Program-made: the position numbers and the translations under genes
Notes under the pieces: model-generated
Seen by the model: only the letters and a program-made list of their open reading frames with translations
Database searches by the model: none
Told to the model about the DNA's origin: nothing
Shown here: positions 20,518-34,358 of the stretch, piece by piece
Layout: the number at the start of each line of letters is the position of its first letter
Numbering within the stretch: position 1 is the first letter of the stretch
From: Glandiceps talaboti
Taxonomy: Eukaryota > Hemichordata > Enteropneusta > Spengelidae
DNA: 64,000 bases
NCBI RefSeq assembly: GCF_964340395.1
Contig: NC_135556.1
Coordinates: forward strand, 15,769,600-15,833,599
Direction of reading: 5' to 3'

Positions 20518-22404
20518 GCCAGTATGTCTGTCTGTTTTGCCAGCAAGATGACTCAAAAATTGTAAATGTAGATGGATTTTAATGAAACATAGACTCATAG
20601 TGGAAAAATGGTCCATGAAACAATGACGAATTAATCAGATTTTGGTGGAGATCCATGGCTATAGTGGCAACTAAAAAGAAGTAAAGTTGAACGTTTCCTG
20701 TTAATTACAAAATATTTTCGATTTAGATGACACTTTGTGGAATGATTGCCTGGCATTAATAAATTCAATGGATTTTGGTAGAGACCCACGTTTACCATGA
20801 TGGCAAATTAACAACAAAAAATAAACATGTCAGAATGAGTCAAGTGACTGACGTGTATAAACGAGTCTACGTTACTCATAATAGCAGGTTCACATGCATA
20901 ACCAGTAATGAGTTTTATTGTTGTCATGGTGACAATGTATGAAGACAATATGAAATTCGACCTCTTTGTCAAACTATGTCACAGTTACACAAGATGTCAG
21001 ATCCAATGCAATGGTATCATTAAGATTTGTATAACAAGATTACCATGGCAAACAAAACATCAAAGAAAAAAATCACGTCTTTTCGCCAAAATGTTATCAA
21101 AATTAAACGCATCCACTGTTTTTGTGAGTGAAGAATCCAATAGCATCTCCAAAAATCTATGGTTACTATATCAACCTAAGTATTACTTCTGCCGAAATTT
21201 ATGTTTCTTCTTGCTCATAAATAAAGCCATTGCAGTTGTCAGTAGCGTAAATCAAAATTGTGAATGGAGATGTCCATTGTGCCAATGTTAGTAAACAAGG
21301 CAATTTGTTATGAAATATGGTACCATGAATTTGCATAACTAACATTAGCCATCGAGGTCCAACTATTGGGGGCGCCATTTTTAAGGTATAACTTCTTTAT
21401 TAGAAAAAACTACTTAGCGTTGGCAAAGGCATGTGCCCTACGAACTGCCCTACTGACTGCCCTACTGACTGCCCTCTGTTTTGAGGGTGAACACTTGTTT
21501 GCTTCTATGATCGTTCTCATTTCAGATATGACTCCATGCTATGTTATTCAAAATTACAGAATAATCATCAACTCATCGTGTTTTTTTTAAAGATACATAC
21601 CTGTTACCAGCCCGAGAGTTACATAAAGAAAGTATATACTTGTAGCAAACGAACTAACGAATGTTCCAATGGCTGCCACAGCTCCAGATATCATCACTGT
21701 TTTACGAGCTCCAATAGCACGAGCTAAAAATGTGCCAATAAACGCTAAAATGAAAATCAAAAGAAAGAAAAAATAACACAACAGTTTAAAACACACGCAA
21801 TATTACAACAGAATTTTGCACTTGTAAGTTGAGATTGTGATGACCAAGCAATTAATTATCGATATGTGACCTGCCTGACGAATAGTGAACTTAGGGCATA
21901 TCAAAATTACTACCAGACCAGAGTGACTATAGAGTTTCAGTTACAAATCATGATGTTTGTTTAACTTCTCACATTAAAAAAATAAGTAAATAGATATGTA
22001 TTTAGATACATTTTATCTCATTGTGAACACAACTCAACATCATGTCGTCCTGTGGAACAGGGAATATTCAAACACAGAACTGTTTATTTGTGTTCACAGT
22101 GAGATAAAACGTGACATTTCATGTGCGTGTGAGCTATCAGTGCCTGTATTTTGAAACTCTACAGTCTCTCTGGTTTGGTAGTAAGAATGGTTTCTTTCAA
22201 TCAGTATCGTTCGGTTCCATGTTGTTATCAAAATAGCTTACTCTCTGGGGCTAAGGGGTATTTAATTTATACCTTGTTCATCCTGAACGTCTATTTTATG
22301 TCTGAGGCGACAATAATTCCCTTTTTCCTAATGTGAAACGTGCATCTTTCTAGAGGGTCACTTTAGGATATTTCCTAGAGTAATTTGATTGTTTTATTTT
22401 TGTT

Positions 22405-22487
<83 letters not shown>

Positions 22488-22839
22488 TTTGTTTGTTATA
22501 ATTTTCATGATGTAAATACTATATAATATCAATTGCGTAATATGTATTAGAATATAATAGCTATGTTTTACCGAAAACGAAGGATATATACTGCAATGAT
22601 AAAACCCATGACGTTTCCTCTGCTGTTGACTTGAACTGACTTCTAAGTTCCAGGAAAAGAGGACTCATCCCATATCCAAATGTTGAAATGAGAGCATCGG
22701 TTGTGCCAGCCGACAGAACGATCATCAAACCCCAACCTCCACCACGAATAATCTGCAGAAGGCTACGTGCACGTGGTCTAGATCTGTATGTGGAACTAGT
22801 TTGAATTTCCATCCTCTCGAGCTCGTTGTACTGTTCCAT
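19214..22839 (-). CDS. Monocarboxylate-transporter-like MFS carrier, gene A
   Basis: SLC16/MCT-like membrane transporter with four coding exons on the minus strand: 22572-22839, 21601-21744, 19508-20371 and 19214-19377. All junctions are phase 1; the total is 479 aa, usual for the family. The N-terminus carries GGGWGLMIVL at the place of the family DGGWGW signature, and exon 2 holds ARAIGARK. Exon 3 has YFPKE and GWRGALLVESA (the GWRGA motif after helix 4). The last exon gives the typical final helix, GRVYDATNNYDYAYFVFG, and a lysine-rich tail ending NVEEE. It likely moves a monocarboxylate or related small organic anion across the plasma membrane, but the substrate is unknown. Between YFPKE and GWRGA the usual RxLAxGIA signature is replaced by KEFDLVNRIAMLVPG, so transport properties may differ. 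The ATG at 22839 is chosen because the short N-tail fits the family; the frame stays open upstream and an earlier Met is possible. Confidence 0.85.
20474..20518. repeat. TGTC microsatellite in an intron of MCT-like gene A
   Basis: About eleven TGTC units next to a G-rich stretch. Confidence 0.9.
22008..22112. repeat. Small foldback element (about 105 bp) in MCT gene A intron 1
   Basis: Arms at 22008-22032 and 22088-22112 are inverted copies (core TTTATCTCA-TGTGAACACAA), matching at about 23 of 25 positions. It may be a MITE remnant; no clear target-site duplication was found. Confidence 0.5.
22393..22490. repeat. TTTA microsatellite
   Basis: More than twenty TTTA units in intron 1 of MCT-like gene A. 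Confidence 0.95.
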
Positions 22840-22999
22840 TTTCCTACGGTGGTAACCAATCAGGATTGATCTTAAAGTGGAGAAATGGGTATTCATTTTT
22901 GGGAATAAATTATTATTATTTATACTTGAAAAAAACCCCGCGAACAGTCCATTTTTATTACAGTAACTCTTTAATTGCAAAAACCACACTATACAAATA

Positions 23000-23030
<31 letters not shown>

Positions 23031-26000
23031 GTGTGTTATTGTGCATAAGGAAGTAAAAACTGGGTAAACATAACCATCAGTATGTATATCCAGCCTGTCT
23101 GAGCATGCATCTGTCCCTTCCCATAACATTACCAAGGCATGTATTAATAATTTGATTACTTGTGATTACAAGTTTTATTGTTAGCTGTAACTCGTAAATG
23201 ATAATTGTTGTATTTGTTGTTCGGTACAAGTGGAGCGCACATTTCATAATTTTCAGCCGGGACGATTTTTGATCATTGTGGAGAAAAGTATTTATCGTAT
23301 CCTTTTCAATTTTGACGACAATTTGGACATTCTAGTGTCGTTAGCCTAGCCCACCGTTCTAAAGTGAAACCTAGTACGAAATACCTACTTCACTCTGTCG
23401 CCGTGTAATTATGCGACCAGCGCGGCGACAGAATGCTCCCAGACATGTTATAAACCAATGTTAGTTCACCGTAGTCTGGTTATTAAAAGTTATAAATTAT
23501 AAGTCAGTACAATACACGGTGTCTCATCGAGGTGATATACGGTGACAAGTTTGTGTGATTTGAGTATTACAAAACCCCACAAGTGTTTACAAAACCTGAT
23601 CAAATAGTGAGAACTTCTATCGTTGATTTATTTTTGAGATTGTATTATCATACAATGGAATGTCACTTAAGCACTTGTCCTCTGACAAGTGTTCGTTTAG
23701 CATGTTTACTGATCTTGCCCTTTCCCCCTGTCGTTAAAGAATTCTGATTCGAAACATCGATGATTGTAAAGTTGTTAGGGTTTGTATTACCTATATCTTT
23801 TGCACTAGGATTTCACATCAATCATATTAAACACAGGGTGTCAAAATGATTTTCGCTGTACGGTATTATCATTGTTGAATGCAGTTATACTTATTTCGCA
23901 TTTGGCGAGGTGGAGGGACGACACACATTTTAAACATATGCGGGGAGGGGGGGGGGGCTTGGAATGTCTGAAAATGGATGATAGTTGTTGTCACAGTTAC
24001 GACGCCTTGTTTAATTGAGAGTGACCGTGTAAGCTCGTGTTTTCCCACAGTCCAAGTTCGGATTTGGATTAACATCTGGGGAAAAGAACTTATCAAGAAG
24101 AACAGTGGGGAAAGTTGGTCCAGAACTAGAAAATGATCATATGTAATCCTCAGTATTCAACTTATAAGATGCACTAATACGAGAACCTGGGACTGAAACA
24201 TTAGCTTAAAAACGCCTTTCTATTGTTCTTTTTAGCGGTAAGGAATGTGGCATTCATCTTTAATAGCCGTTGAAGGTTGTTGAAGGGCGTGCGAGAATCC
24301 ACCCACACTTACACGACGGCGTCACATCTATATCGGGAATGTAACGAAGGAACTATACTGTTAAAATTCTGTCAGTGCTGTTATCAAGTGGCGGTCACAA
24401 TGCGTCTTCCAACAATGTTGATTTTCTCTTGATTAATTACCTACAATTGTAGATTAAATAAATCAAACTTAAGATACCATAAACTAGGTTTAACCTGGTA
24501 CAGTCATCATGAAGTCGGGATGTTTGTAGTAAAACCTGCACCAGTTGCAACTGGGACATTTTGTTCATCAAACGACCAAAGCTATATTCACTACAAATTG
24601 GTCAGTTACAGACATTGCATCTATTAATTAGTGGTCAATATTATCCGTAGGTAGTGTAGTGACGAGTTCAAAGTTTGATTTTGAATCTAGCACCATGTTT
24701 AAACTGCACTTAGCTTCGATCAGACGACCACAGCATATTTATACGTCCCTGATATTCACTGAAAATTTTTAAATTACAAATAATTAGACATTTATATGTT
24801 AATCAGTGGTCGATATTATCCATACGCAGAACAGAAACAGGTTGAAATCCAGATCATCATGAGGGCACTGATTTTTGGGTGCGGGCCCAAAAATCAATTT
24901 GACTTGATTTATCGTGTATACAGCTACACAAATACGTTTACCCACAGGTGATCCAACACATGCGCATGCATGTTTTCATGGAATGTTTATTGATATGGAA
25001 CATGTGGGCAATGACATTTTTTAATTAAATATTTTATCCTCGGCCTCCTTGCTGTAAATTCTGTTCGGTCATTTTGTCTGCAATCAATGTTTTAAAATCT
25101 ACATTTCTTTCACCGAGACAAAACATGTACAGAGTATAAGAAAACCAAAACGATTTCTGTATCACAGGTATGTGATATGAATGTCCAAAGTGCGCTTGGA
25201 AAGTACACATTTACAAATATGAGTTTGCTGAATACATACGGAGATCAGAGATTGCATATTGCGTCTGGTAGCTAGAACTTGTGAGAAAGTCTATGAGTTC
25301 GATACGACAAGGTCGTGTTCCCACTTTAAATTGAATTTAGATTTAATTCTTCGTTTTAGTCCTCCATAGAGGACCTTCATCAGGAATAGATGCAGGTAGT
25401 TTTAACTTACAAATATGGTTACATCTACGACCTTCCTTCACGAGAGAACTATATATATAATTGAATATTTCAACGCAATCATGGACAAATGTAGTTAATG
25501 CAAATATAACTACCGCGGTTTTTTTTGTGGTGATGACTTGATGATATTTATCATACAACTCCATTCTAATCTCTTACTTTCATATACACACCCACATTCA
25601 CATCCATGTCATAACTCGTTGTCAGGGGCAACGTGACGTGGTATTAAATACACTATTCAATGAAGTTAGAGTGTCTCAAAATATGTTAAGGTAGAACTCT
25701 CTTAGACGGCCAATATTAAATTCTCCAAAAATCAAAGTTCTTCAAAGTCTTTCTAAACTTAGTCTTATGAATCTTGTTTATATCTTGGAGGAATAAGAAA
25801 AGAAGATTTTTGGGTTCACCGTCTTGTTGTCAAGGAAATTGACAATCTTATATTTTCAATAGTGTTAATAAAGTATTCAGGGACCATATTGGGCACTAAA
25901 ATGACTAATATCATTTTGATCCTCCCCCAAATGCATTTTGAGCATTTTTTAATCTTTATCCATCAGTTACATTACTGTCATGTGAATAATTTGGACAAGA

Positions 26001-27555
26001 ATTTGACAAATGTATTCGCCCTTTGCCATATATGAAAATTAGAGCAGACTACATCAATCGTAACTGTTCACCAATCATAACTGAACGACACGTGTCATGG
26101 CTCCTGGCGTCATCAGAGTGCAGTGTCGACCAAAACAGATAATATTTCAAACAACCGTCGTTCATATATAACCAAATTGGTGTAAATACACAGGTCTAAA
26201 TATAGATTCTGTAAAATATGGTTGGCATTTTCGAGTTATGTAACGAATTTAGTTGGGGGGGGGGGGAGTATTGCATGTACTTTGGTGGAATTCTTAACTC
26301 CAGGTTCTATGGTTAAATGCCATGTCTATCATTAACACTCCCTACTATAATGCGAGCCATAGTGTAAGTAGTTGACCACATACACATTTATAAAATTGTA
26401 GTGTTGACCATTAAGATGGTGGACAATTTGAAGGTTATGTAGACAATGCAGTGTTTTGTCACCGACACGGTCACCGTGGCTATCATAAAACTACCATTTA
26501 TACAACGTACAGATCAACGCTCTTGGTGAAAATGTAATTGTGGTCACTGATTTGTTTGATACAATTTGTTTCGATAAATTTCACTAGTCTTTTATACGCC
26601 TATTAGCGATCGCTATCAGGTTTAACAATGCCATATATAACTATTGAGTTTATCCTCCTAGATCTAGAGGGGGCGTCATCGTTCAGGCCATTGTACGAAG
26701 AATTCATATGTTCGACTTTGTGTAGTGTTTGCTACATGGCACTAAACAGAACGAACACAGCGACACGAACACTTGTAAGAAATACAGCGTCTCCATCAAA
26801 TACAAAATTTACCTTATTTTGGAAAACAAAACTATAATTGCTCAAAATTTACAAACCGAATCGAGTAAAGACAAGATTTTATAATTTTTAAATGCAAGAT
26901 CTTTTACATTGTAATATCACCATGATTTTGTCACGTAGACAAATATGAGTGGAAAAATCATCCCGTGTAGGGCTTGTAGGAGTACAAAATAAGATTTAAG
27001 TTGGCTAGACTTTCGGCGAGTTCGACGCAATGTAAGATTCGCGGAGGCGCAAACCTATGGAACTTGTGTCATTGAGTTATGACAGTATTTGTAATCATAT
27101 ACAACACTTTTGTAATCGATTAATTTACGTGTACTTGTAAACAGATTCAAAACATGACAATCGCGCATTGTCTAGAGGTCGAACGCAAATCACTCATTGA
27201 GAGGAGTCGCACAGCAGATTTGAAGAAATTTCTGTCTTATGAATATATATTTCAATTTTCAAACCTTAACGACGCCTTTTTTTATTCAAAATAACGTAAT
27301 TCATGTCAAGTATGTACCATGAACAAAACGATTGAAAAATTCAACTTTGAGTTCGAAGGATTACTACCCTAAAATAAAGTAGTTAAAATAATCACTTACT
27401 TCGATGCTGAGAGGTTTGTGAGGTTTGATAAAGGAGGTTCTTGATAGTAATGTTAGAACTTAGTTGGTAAAACTACCAAAATGTGACCATAGAGAACATA
27501 TTAATTGGTTGAAGTAGTTGTAAGCTTTTGAATAACCAATCCATATTTGGAGGTG
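22840..27555. other. Intergenic stretch of about 4.7 kb; no gene seen
   Basis: No reading frame resembles a known family. It holds a poly-A run (23003-23030), G-runs near 23942-23957 and 26256-26267, a short hairpin at 24869-24896 and a Penelope-like or hammerhead-like relic at about 25340-25450. The part adjoining 22839 should contain the MCT-like gene A promoter, but no element could be assigned. Confidence 0.5.
25340..25450 (-). mobile_element. Retroelement relic with hammerhead-like core
   Basis: On the minus strand CTGATGA is followed by a GTCCTC-TATG-GAGGAC hairpin and then an AAAACG that stands where an active hammerhead would have GAAAC. Upstream the frame reads ICKLKLPASIPDEG. The layout matches the decayed hammerhead ribozyme motifs reported for Penelope-like elements. 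The catalytic core is not intact. Confidence 0.35.
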
Positions 27556-27901
27556 AATCGTCATGTAGATTAATTTACATTCACAATGGTTCGTTGGTGG
27601 AGCTCTTTGAAATTAATAGCTAGTGGTGCATGCGTATGTACACGTGTTCATGCATGTTTATCGATATGGTATTCCTCTAACATGTCGCTGGACATGATTC
27701 AGACCACTATTCGTTTGCCATATGTCTGGTAGAAATGGAAATTAATATTACATGCTATGTATTGACATGATAAACTGGAATATCAATGGCTGTGTATTTG
27801 TCTACAACAATAGAAAATGGTGCCTATTATCTGACTTAGTCAGATGGACATTTAATTGTTGGCTGTAATTAAATAAACACCGACACAGAGGCAAAACACT
27901 T

Positions 27902-27987
27902 ACCGGGCAATATTGGTTTATATTGCTCCCCGGTTCATATCCCTAGCTCGATACACCCTGGCCATTTCCCCCTTTGCCAGGTGTATC
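27902..27987. repeat. Twin adjacent hairpins (left arm copy)
   Basis: Hairpin 1 at 27902-27934 (ACCGGGCAATAT with ATATTGCTCCCCGGT) and hairpin 2 at 27950-27987 (GATACACCCTGGC with GCCAGGTGTATC) are 15 nt apart. Both are retained in the right arm at 56960-57045. Confidence 0.65.
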
Positions 27988-29247
27988 ACATCTCCGGTTA
28001 AGTTTCTATTTCATCGTAAATGGACGACGTAATTCATACATGTGATATATATTCGTATGCTGGTCAAAGAATGAAATTACCTTATGTAGTATACTATAAA
28101 TCGTATACAAGACCGCCAATGCCGCTGTCTTGTGTATTATACATTCATGGAGCACAAAAAGTACCTTTGAATTCTTTTTATTATTTTTGGTACAAATCGT
28201 TGCATATTGGCACCATTAAAGGGTGATACGCTCGACAACCTAAAATTATCACAAACGCGAACAGCATGGTTTCCCTAGTTAAAAGGAACACTCGTGTCAT
28301 AGGTTCCAGCAGCTGTGGTTATGATATGCTAAACAGTATGTTTCTATCTTTAGAATATTGCTTTGTTTGGAATGGTTCCAATTTATAGACCAGAATTCGC
28401 TGGGTATGAATTAAATTCAAACAATAAGCGACAACTATATTTTATTATGACTCAATGTCTGATAAAAGGATGGCTGATTTTTAATGTAAAACTCAACACA
28501 CCTCCATATCACTGTTACCAGCATAATAAAAAGGTAATATTCAAATCACAACTTTCAGTTTGATATAAATATACATTGTTCACACATGGTTTGTCTACTG
28601 GGCAGGACGTTTTGTATGCTAATACATTGTCAAGTTCATATTTACAAGCAATATTACAGAGGCCAAGGTATAAATCTACATTTAGAGACTAAATGTAATG
28701 TTTAGTGAACTTACACTGGGGTGATCTGACACAAAGCTACCCCACTCTATCCACGGCTGAATCATGCTGGTGTCAACAATAGTGCATTTGGTAAGAGGAA
28801 CCACGAAACGAAACAATACACATACACAATGATAGATTGTTCTCGATCAGTTAAACGATTTCACAGGTCAGCATTTGTAATCCTGGTGATATCAAGTGCT
28901 ACAACTAAGTTGGTACCAGTCCGTGTTGACTGGTTCGGTATATTGACAAAAGAGTTGAGAGTGCGATTGTTTTATGTACAATAGTTTATTGGTATTACAC
29001 TTTGAAGTACCCATGAAAGAATACTTGCCCAATATAACCAGTGGGTCTATTCCGTTGAAATTAGCATAGGTACGTTATAGTGACAGGAGACAGGCTAGCT
29101 GGCCCGCTGGATCATTGTTTTTAGATTTTTTATCACAGCATAGACAGGTGTATTATAAAAGCTGCCCAACATACAGTGAATTGAGTATGGGAGTGTCAGT
29201 ACTATAGAAAACAGAACTGTAAAAGTATTGGGCGTCTTGCACATCAC

Positions 29248-29288
<41 letters not shown>

Positions 29289-29362
29289 CAACAACAACCC
29301 CACCCCCAAAGAATCCCAAACAAAAACAAAGCAAAAAACAACCCAACATCATAATCACCACC

Positions 29363-29450
<88 letters not shown>

Positions 29451-30288
29451 CCACCATCATCAGCTGAAAAAACTCATAGCAATATATATATAGACACTTT
29501 CTAACTGAAGAATTTTTATTTTTACTTACATGTAAAATTATGTGCAATTCACATATGGAAGGTAGATGTTGCCCAATTCAGACCATAACATTCGAAAGGG
29601 TATTTCAGTGATGACTTTACATTGCTACAACCATAAAACTATTCAGATGTCTAAGATATAAACTACTGAAGTAATCTAAAATTATCACCTATAAGTTCCA
29701 AATCTGGACAACAAAGTGTCGTAGCTCTTAACTGTATAAGTAGGAAGTAGTATTTCAGTGTTATAATGACAACGTTTGACGTACACACACACACACACTG
29801 TCCTCGCACATTTGCTGCATTATGAACTGACTGCGCATAAGAAAGCGTCCTCCTTGTGAAAATGGATTTGAACGTAAATATTTAGCTTGGTTGTACCAGA
29901 AAATAAGTACAATGGATGCAATAATTATTATAGTGATCTACCTTTCACAAGAGAGAACTGCCTTGAGACTTGACCATAACAGATGGAAGTTTAAGATTGA
30001 TATTCAACTGTATTAAATCATTAAAAAAAATCAAAAGGAGAGATATTTGTTGCTACACGATTTTCAAGTTTGCAAAATAAATCACGGATATTCACATTTC
30101 GAAATGATCGAACATGACAGATGACCATTAGTATCTTAATAATCTACAATTACATGTATATTACATTATGTTATATTCATTGGACTAAATGCAGTATGAC
30201 TACCAATATTATGATTATCGTATGTCCAGTATTTTTGTAGACTATGTTTGGATTCAGACTGCGATAGTCAAGTGGTCTGAAGTTGGGA
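27988..30288. other. Outer part of the left arm, downstream of ProRS; no gene seen
   Basis: Sequence shared with the right arm but without a conserved reading frame: the small frame near 28020-28226 is shifted in the other arm. It holds CAT/CAC trinucleotide arrays at 29242-29288 and 29348-29462. Confidence 0.5.
29242..29462. repeat. CAT/CAC trinucleotide arrays (left arm)
   Basis: Two CAT/CAC arrays (29242-29288, 29348-29462) flank a CCCC/AAAC-rich stretch. The right-arm counterpart at 55596-55790 has a different length and unit order, so it diverged after the duplication. Confidence 0.95.
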
Positions 30289-33111
30289 TTAATAGCTGCG
30301 TCCAAACATGCAATATTTGATTGCTGTATTCTTGCAATCTGGATGTATACATTTAGTTGTGGCTGTCACCTCGACTGGTTGCTCTAATGGGTAACACAGC
30401 GATTTGGCACCCATTGATGGAGCACCAGGCTCGATATCTTGATCCCTGTGTTAAAGTTGGAAATATAAACAACATGATCAATTAATTGTTGTGAACGCAA
30501 AACTATTGGTAAAATATTTCATTGGTGTAAAATTTATTGACAAACTCCACTTTCACCCAATCATTCATGTTCAGCTGTTAAGATGACTTACAGAAAAAAA
30601 ATCTTGTTTAAGAAATTGTGAGATTGGAGTTTTGTACTGAGTTGATTCTTCCATGATAAAATCTTTTCGTTAATTTTGTTGAGACTTACTTTGCACTACC
30701 CTTCTTTATTCGTTCTTCGCATGGGATTTCGCCACAGAATGGTGCCATGATCAGCTGCTCAAGAGAAAGAGAAACATATTATTCAATATATTAGTTTGGG
30801 GCAAGGATAAGCTATGTTTCTATATTTGAAGGTGTATCCTTGTGCAATGAAGTAACCGTTCATATCCATCCGCAAACATAGAATTTTATCCTCTCTATAT
30901 ACATCCGACCTTTTGTCACAGACAAACACTTTGCAATCTCACAAACGATTGAGTACTCGACCGATGTCACCAACTACACAGGCTATTTTTATCATCTTTG
31001 GAGTGAAACTTACATTTTTCTGGTCAAGAAAAGTACAGAACTCGTTCCAATCTGTAGTCACTTTCAAATGTTCATCACGTTGTTTCTTAGCCCTGCAATA
31101 ACAAAGAATAGTAATCTTATTCAAATGCTATAGTCATACACTATGTTCGACAGTTAAATCAAAGCACATGGCAGTAGAAACGTTAACACAACACAATTGT
31201 CCGTTCTGATTTTTGTACAAGTTCAACTGAGAGAGGGAAATAATAAGATAAACTGAATGATGATCTAAGTGTTTGAGTGTTTTAACCTTGAAGAGGGACC
31301 TCACAGGTCAGTATCAATGTCTGACTGGCCATTTCTATGTCATATATATGAGATAAATATTCATTACTCACGATAACTCTATGGTGTAATAAGATAAAGA
31401 TAAGACTAGAAGATGTATCATTATTTTTTAAACCTAAATACTTGTATATATCTTCACTCTGATAGTACAAAGTACATATGTATCTGAAATGCCATATTAA
31501 CCACCGAAACTCACTTTTTAAAGAGGTTGTCTTGTATATCTTCCAGCAATGACTTGATCTGCTCAACAGCTCTCTCTTCGGACAGCGTAAACCTTTTCGC
31601 CAGTATCTCGACGTACTGCAACAAACTGCTTCTGCTTCAAGTCCCGTGGTCCCAGTTCTATACGTATGGGCACTCCCTGTCAGAAAGCAAATTGATATAA
31701 GTATTGCATATTCACTTCATGTAGTGAATGCACCACAAGATACACAAAACTTAAACAGGGCGATGTAGTAAATCAACTTAGCCTCGGCTTTCCTTTTACA
31801 ATTTCGAGTCACACATACAACATTAACTCTATGATTATGAAAGATAGTTTGATTATGATTAATAGTCAAAAAACACCATCTAACCTTTAACTCCCAATGA
31901 TTGAATTTCCAGCCTGGAGAATAGTTATCTCGGAAATCACCCTTGGCTTTGATATCAGCATCGCTGAATATTTTTACGTACTGCTGACACTTTTCCATCA
32001 ACTCTTTCTTGTCATCTTCAGATAGTGTTGCAGTGATGCCACATGGTACAATGATGGTCTACAAGGAGAACAATTAAAGAAAGGTCATTAAGATACAGTT
32101 GTTGGGGAGTAATAATATTCTCCAAAATTTACAAACATCCTGCGAAATAACCATAATACTAAACCCTGAGTAATGGAATACGTGCTGCTGAACAAAGACA
32201 GTTTGAGGATACACAGAAGGGTGTGGACAGCTTGTTTAGAAAAGTTTCACTGTTTAAGTTACATGTATGGGGACGAAGAAAATCATACGTGTACGTCCTT
32301 TTAGACTCACTCTAGTAGTACATCCGTCTACAACATTTTATGGAGGATGGGAGCATTACATGTGAAATTAAGGCACTAACCTGTACGCATGCAACTCTTG
32401 GTGGTAATACCAGGCCCAGATTATCACCATGTACCATACAAACCACACCGATGGTACGAGTTGTCACACCCCAGGAGTTCTGATGTACATATTCGTGTTT
32501 GGAAGGCTGAAAGAACACAAAGAATTTTTGAAATTTTCGAATCAAGCAAATGCTGATGTAAAAATCACCCAAGACCTGGTACCACCTACATGTAAATGTT
32601 ACAAAGCATAAATTTTGCCATCTCTCTCATCGTTTTGGAAATACATGATAAACAATGACAACTAACTGGCTATCTTAATACAAGCTATCTAATTAAATGA
32701 ACTATCTGTTGTTTTTGGTTAATATAATAGTTTGTGTTAAATTTTGAAAAGTTATAGCTCCCTTGAAAAAAGCGTTGAATGGCACGTAGTCTCACCTGTG
32801 CTGGATCTTCAAATGTAATGTCGAACATCTTAGAGAAATTCTGCCCAAGGTGATGAGACGTTGCACCCTACATTTTATAGATAAAGGAATGTGAGTACGA
32901 TTTGATTTATAACAACAGAAGTCTATCAAATTTAAAGTTAATAAACAACAATATTCTTCTTCTTCAAACTTGTTCAAACTTGCTTTGCCTTAAGCAAACA
33001 ATAGAGGCAAAGTTATGACCTAATTAAACAAGAATTCGAAGGGGATTGTATTCCAGCCAGTGCTAGTCACTCTGTAACCAGTGACATTGAACATTGAAGA
33101 ATCGAGTGTCA

Positions 33112-33390
<279 letters not shown>

Positions 33391-33677
33391 TCAAATACAA
33401 AAGCGTATTTTTTATGCAAACGGAAAATATGTGAAATATCAAAATAAATCAAAAGAAAAAAAATCACTAGCTAGTCTTTCTACACAATTACCATAATCTG
33501 TCATTTATTAGATATCCTATAATTTTTGTACCCACAAACGTGTAAGATGGTCAAAGAACTTAATTTATATACTCTTCAATTACAACAATTACATGGGTTA
33601 GGGCATATAGGCTTGCAAAGCCGCCGAAGTAAACCAGATATGCAAATATTGTGTGTAAAGGCTCGTGATTTACTTTA

Positions 33678-33839
<162 letters not shown>

Positions 33840-33904
33840 CTAAAAATATGTAAAACATATGCAAAATAAATCGTCAACTCTTCGTACGTCTGAAGTCATA
33901 AAAC

Positions 33905-33962
33905 ATGTAAACGAACAAACAAATAAACAAATAAATGAATAAATAAATAAATAAACAAATAA
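33905..33962. repeat. AAAC/AAAT microsatellite (left ProRS intron)
   Basis: A-rich tetranucleotide repeat. The matching intron of the right copy has TTTA/TTTG repeats at 51017-51060. Confidence 0.8.
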
Positions 33963-34287
33963 AACAAACTCAAAATTAATACTGATTACCTGTTTCACTA
34001 GTTGGTCGAATAGCAATGGGTTCAGTGAGTTCTGTTGAACCTGATCTTGTTACCCAGGCAACCTAATTATTTGATATACGTCAATAATATTATGATATTA
34101 ATAAAAAATCAAATCAAATCAAATCAATAAATAATTAAATATATAAAAGATCTGATTTACAGATTCACAATAATTCTTTGTGTATAAATAATGCAAGACC
34201 TAATTAGTTCTTGTTAATTCCATAGAGAAGATATGTATAAGTTTCAATAGTCTCAGAATTAATAATATAGTTTTGAGATATAGAGTT

Positions 34288-34296
34288 CACACAATC

Positions 34297-34342
<46 letters not shown>

Positions 34343-34358
34343 GACAGACAGACAGACA
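34288..34358. repeat. CAGA microsatellite (left ProRS intron)
   Basis: CAGA units in the intron after exon 3; the right copy has the complementary TCTG array at 50816-50864, so it predates the duplication. Confidence 0.9.

Noticed and set aside
28020-28226. Small plus-strand gene in the left arm
   Set aside because: The inverted copy near 56800-56930 has lost the frame, so it is not under coding constraint.
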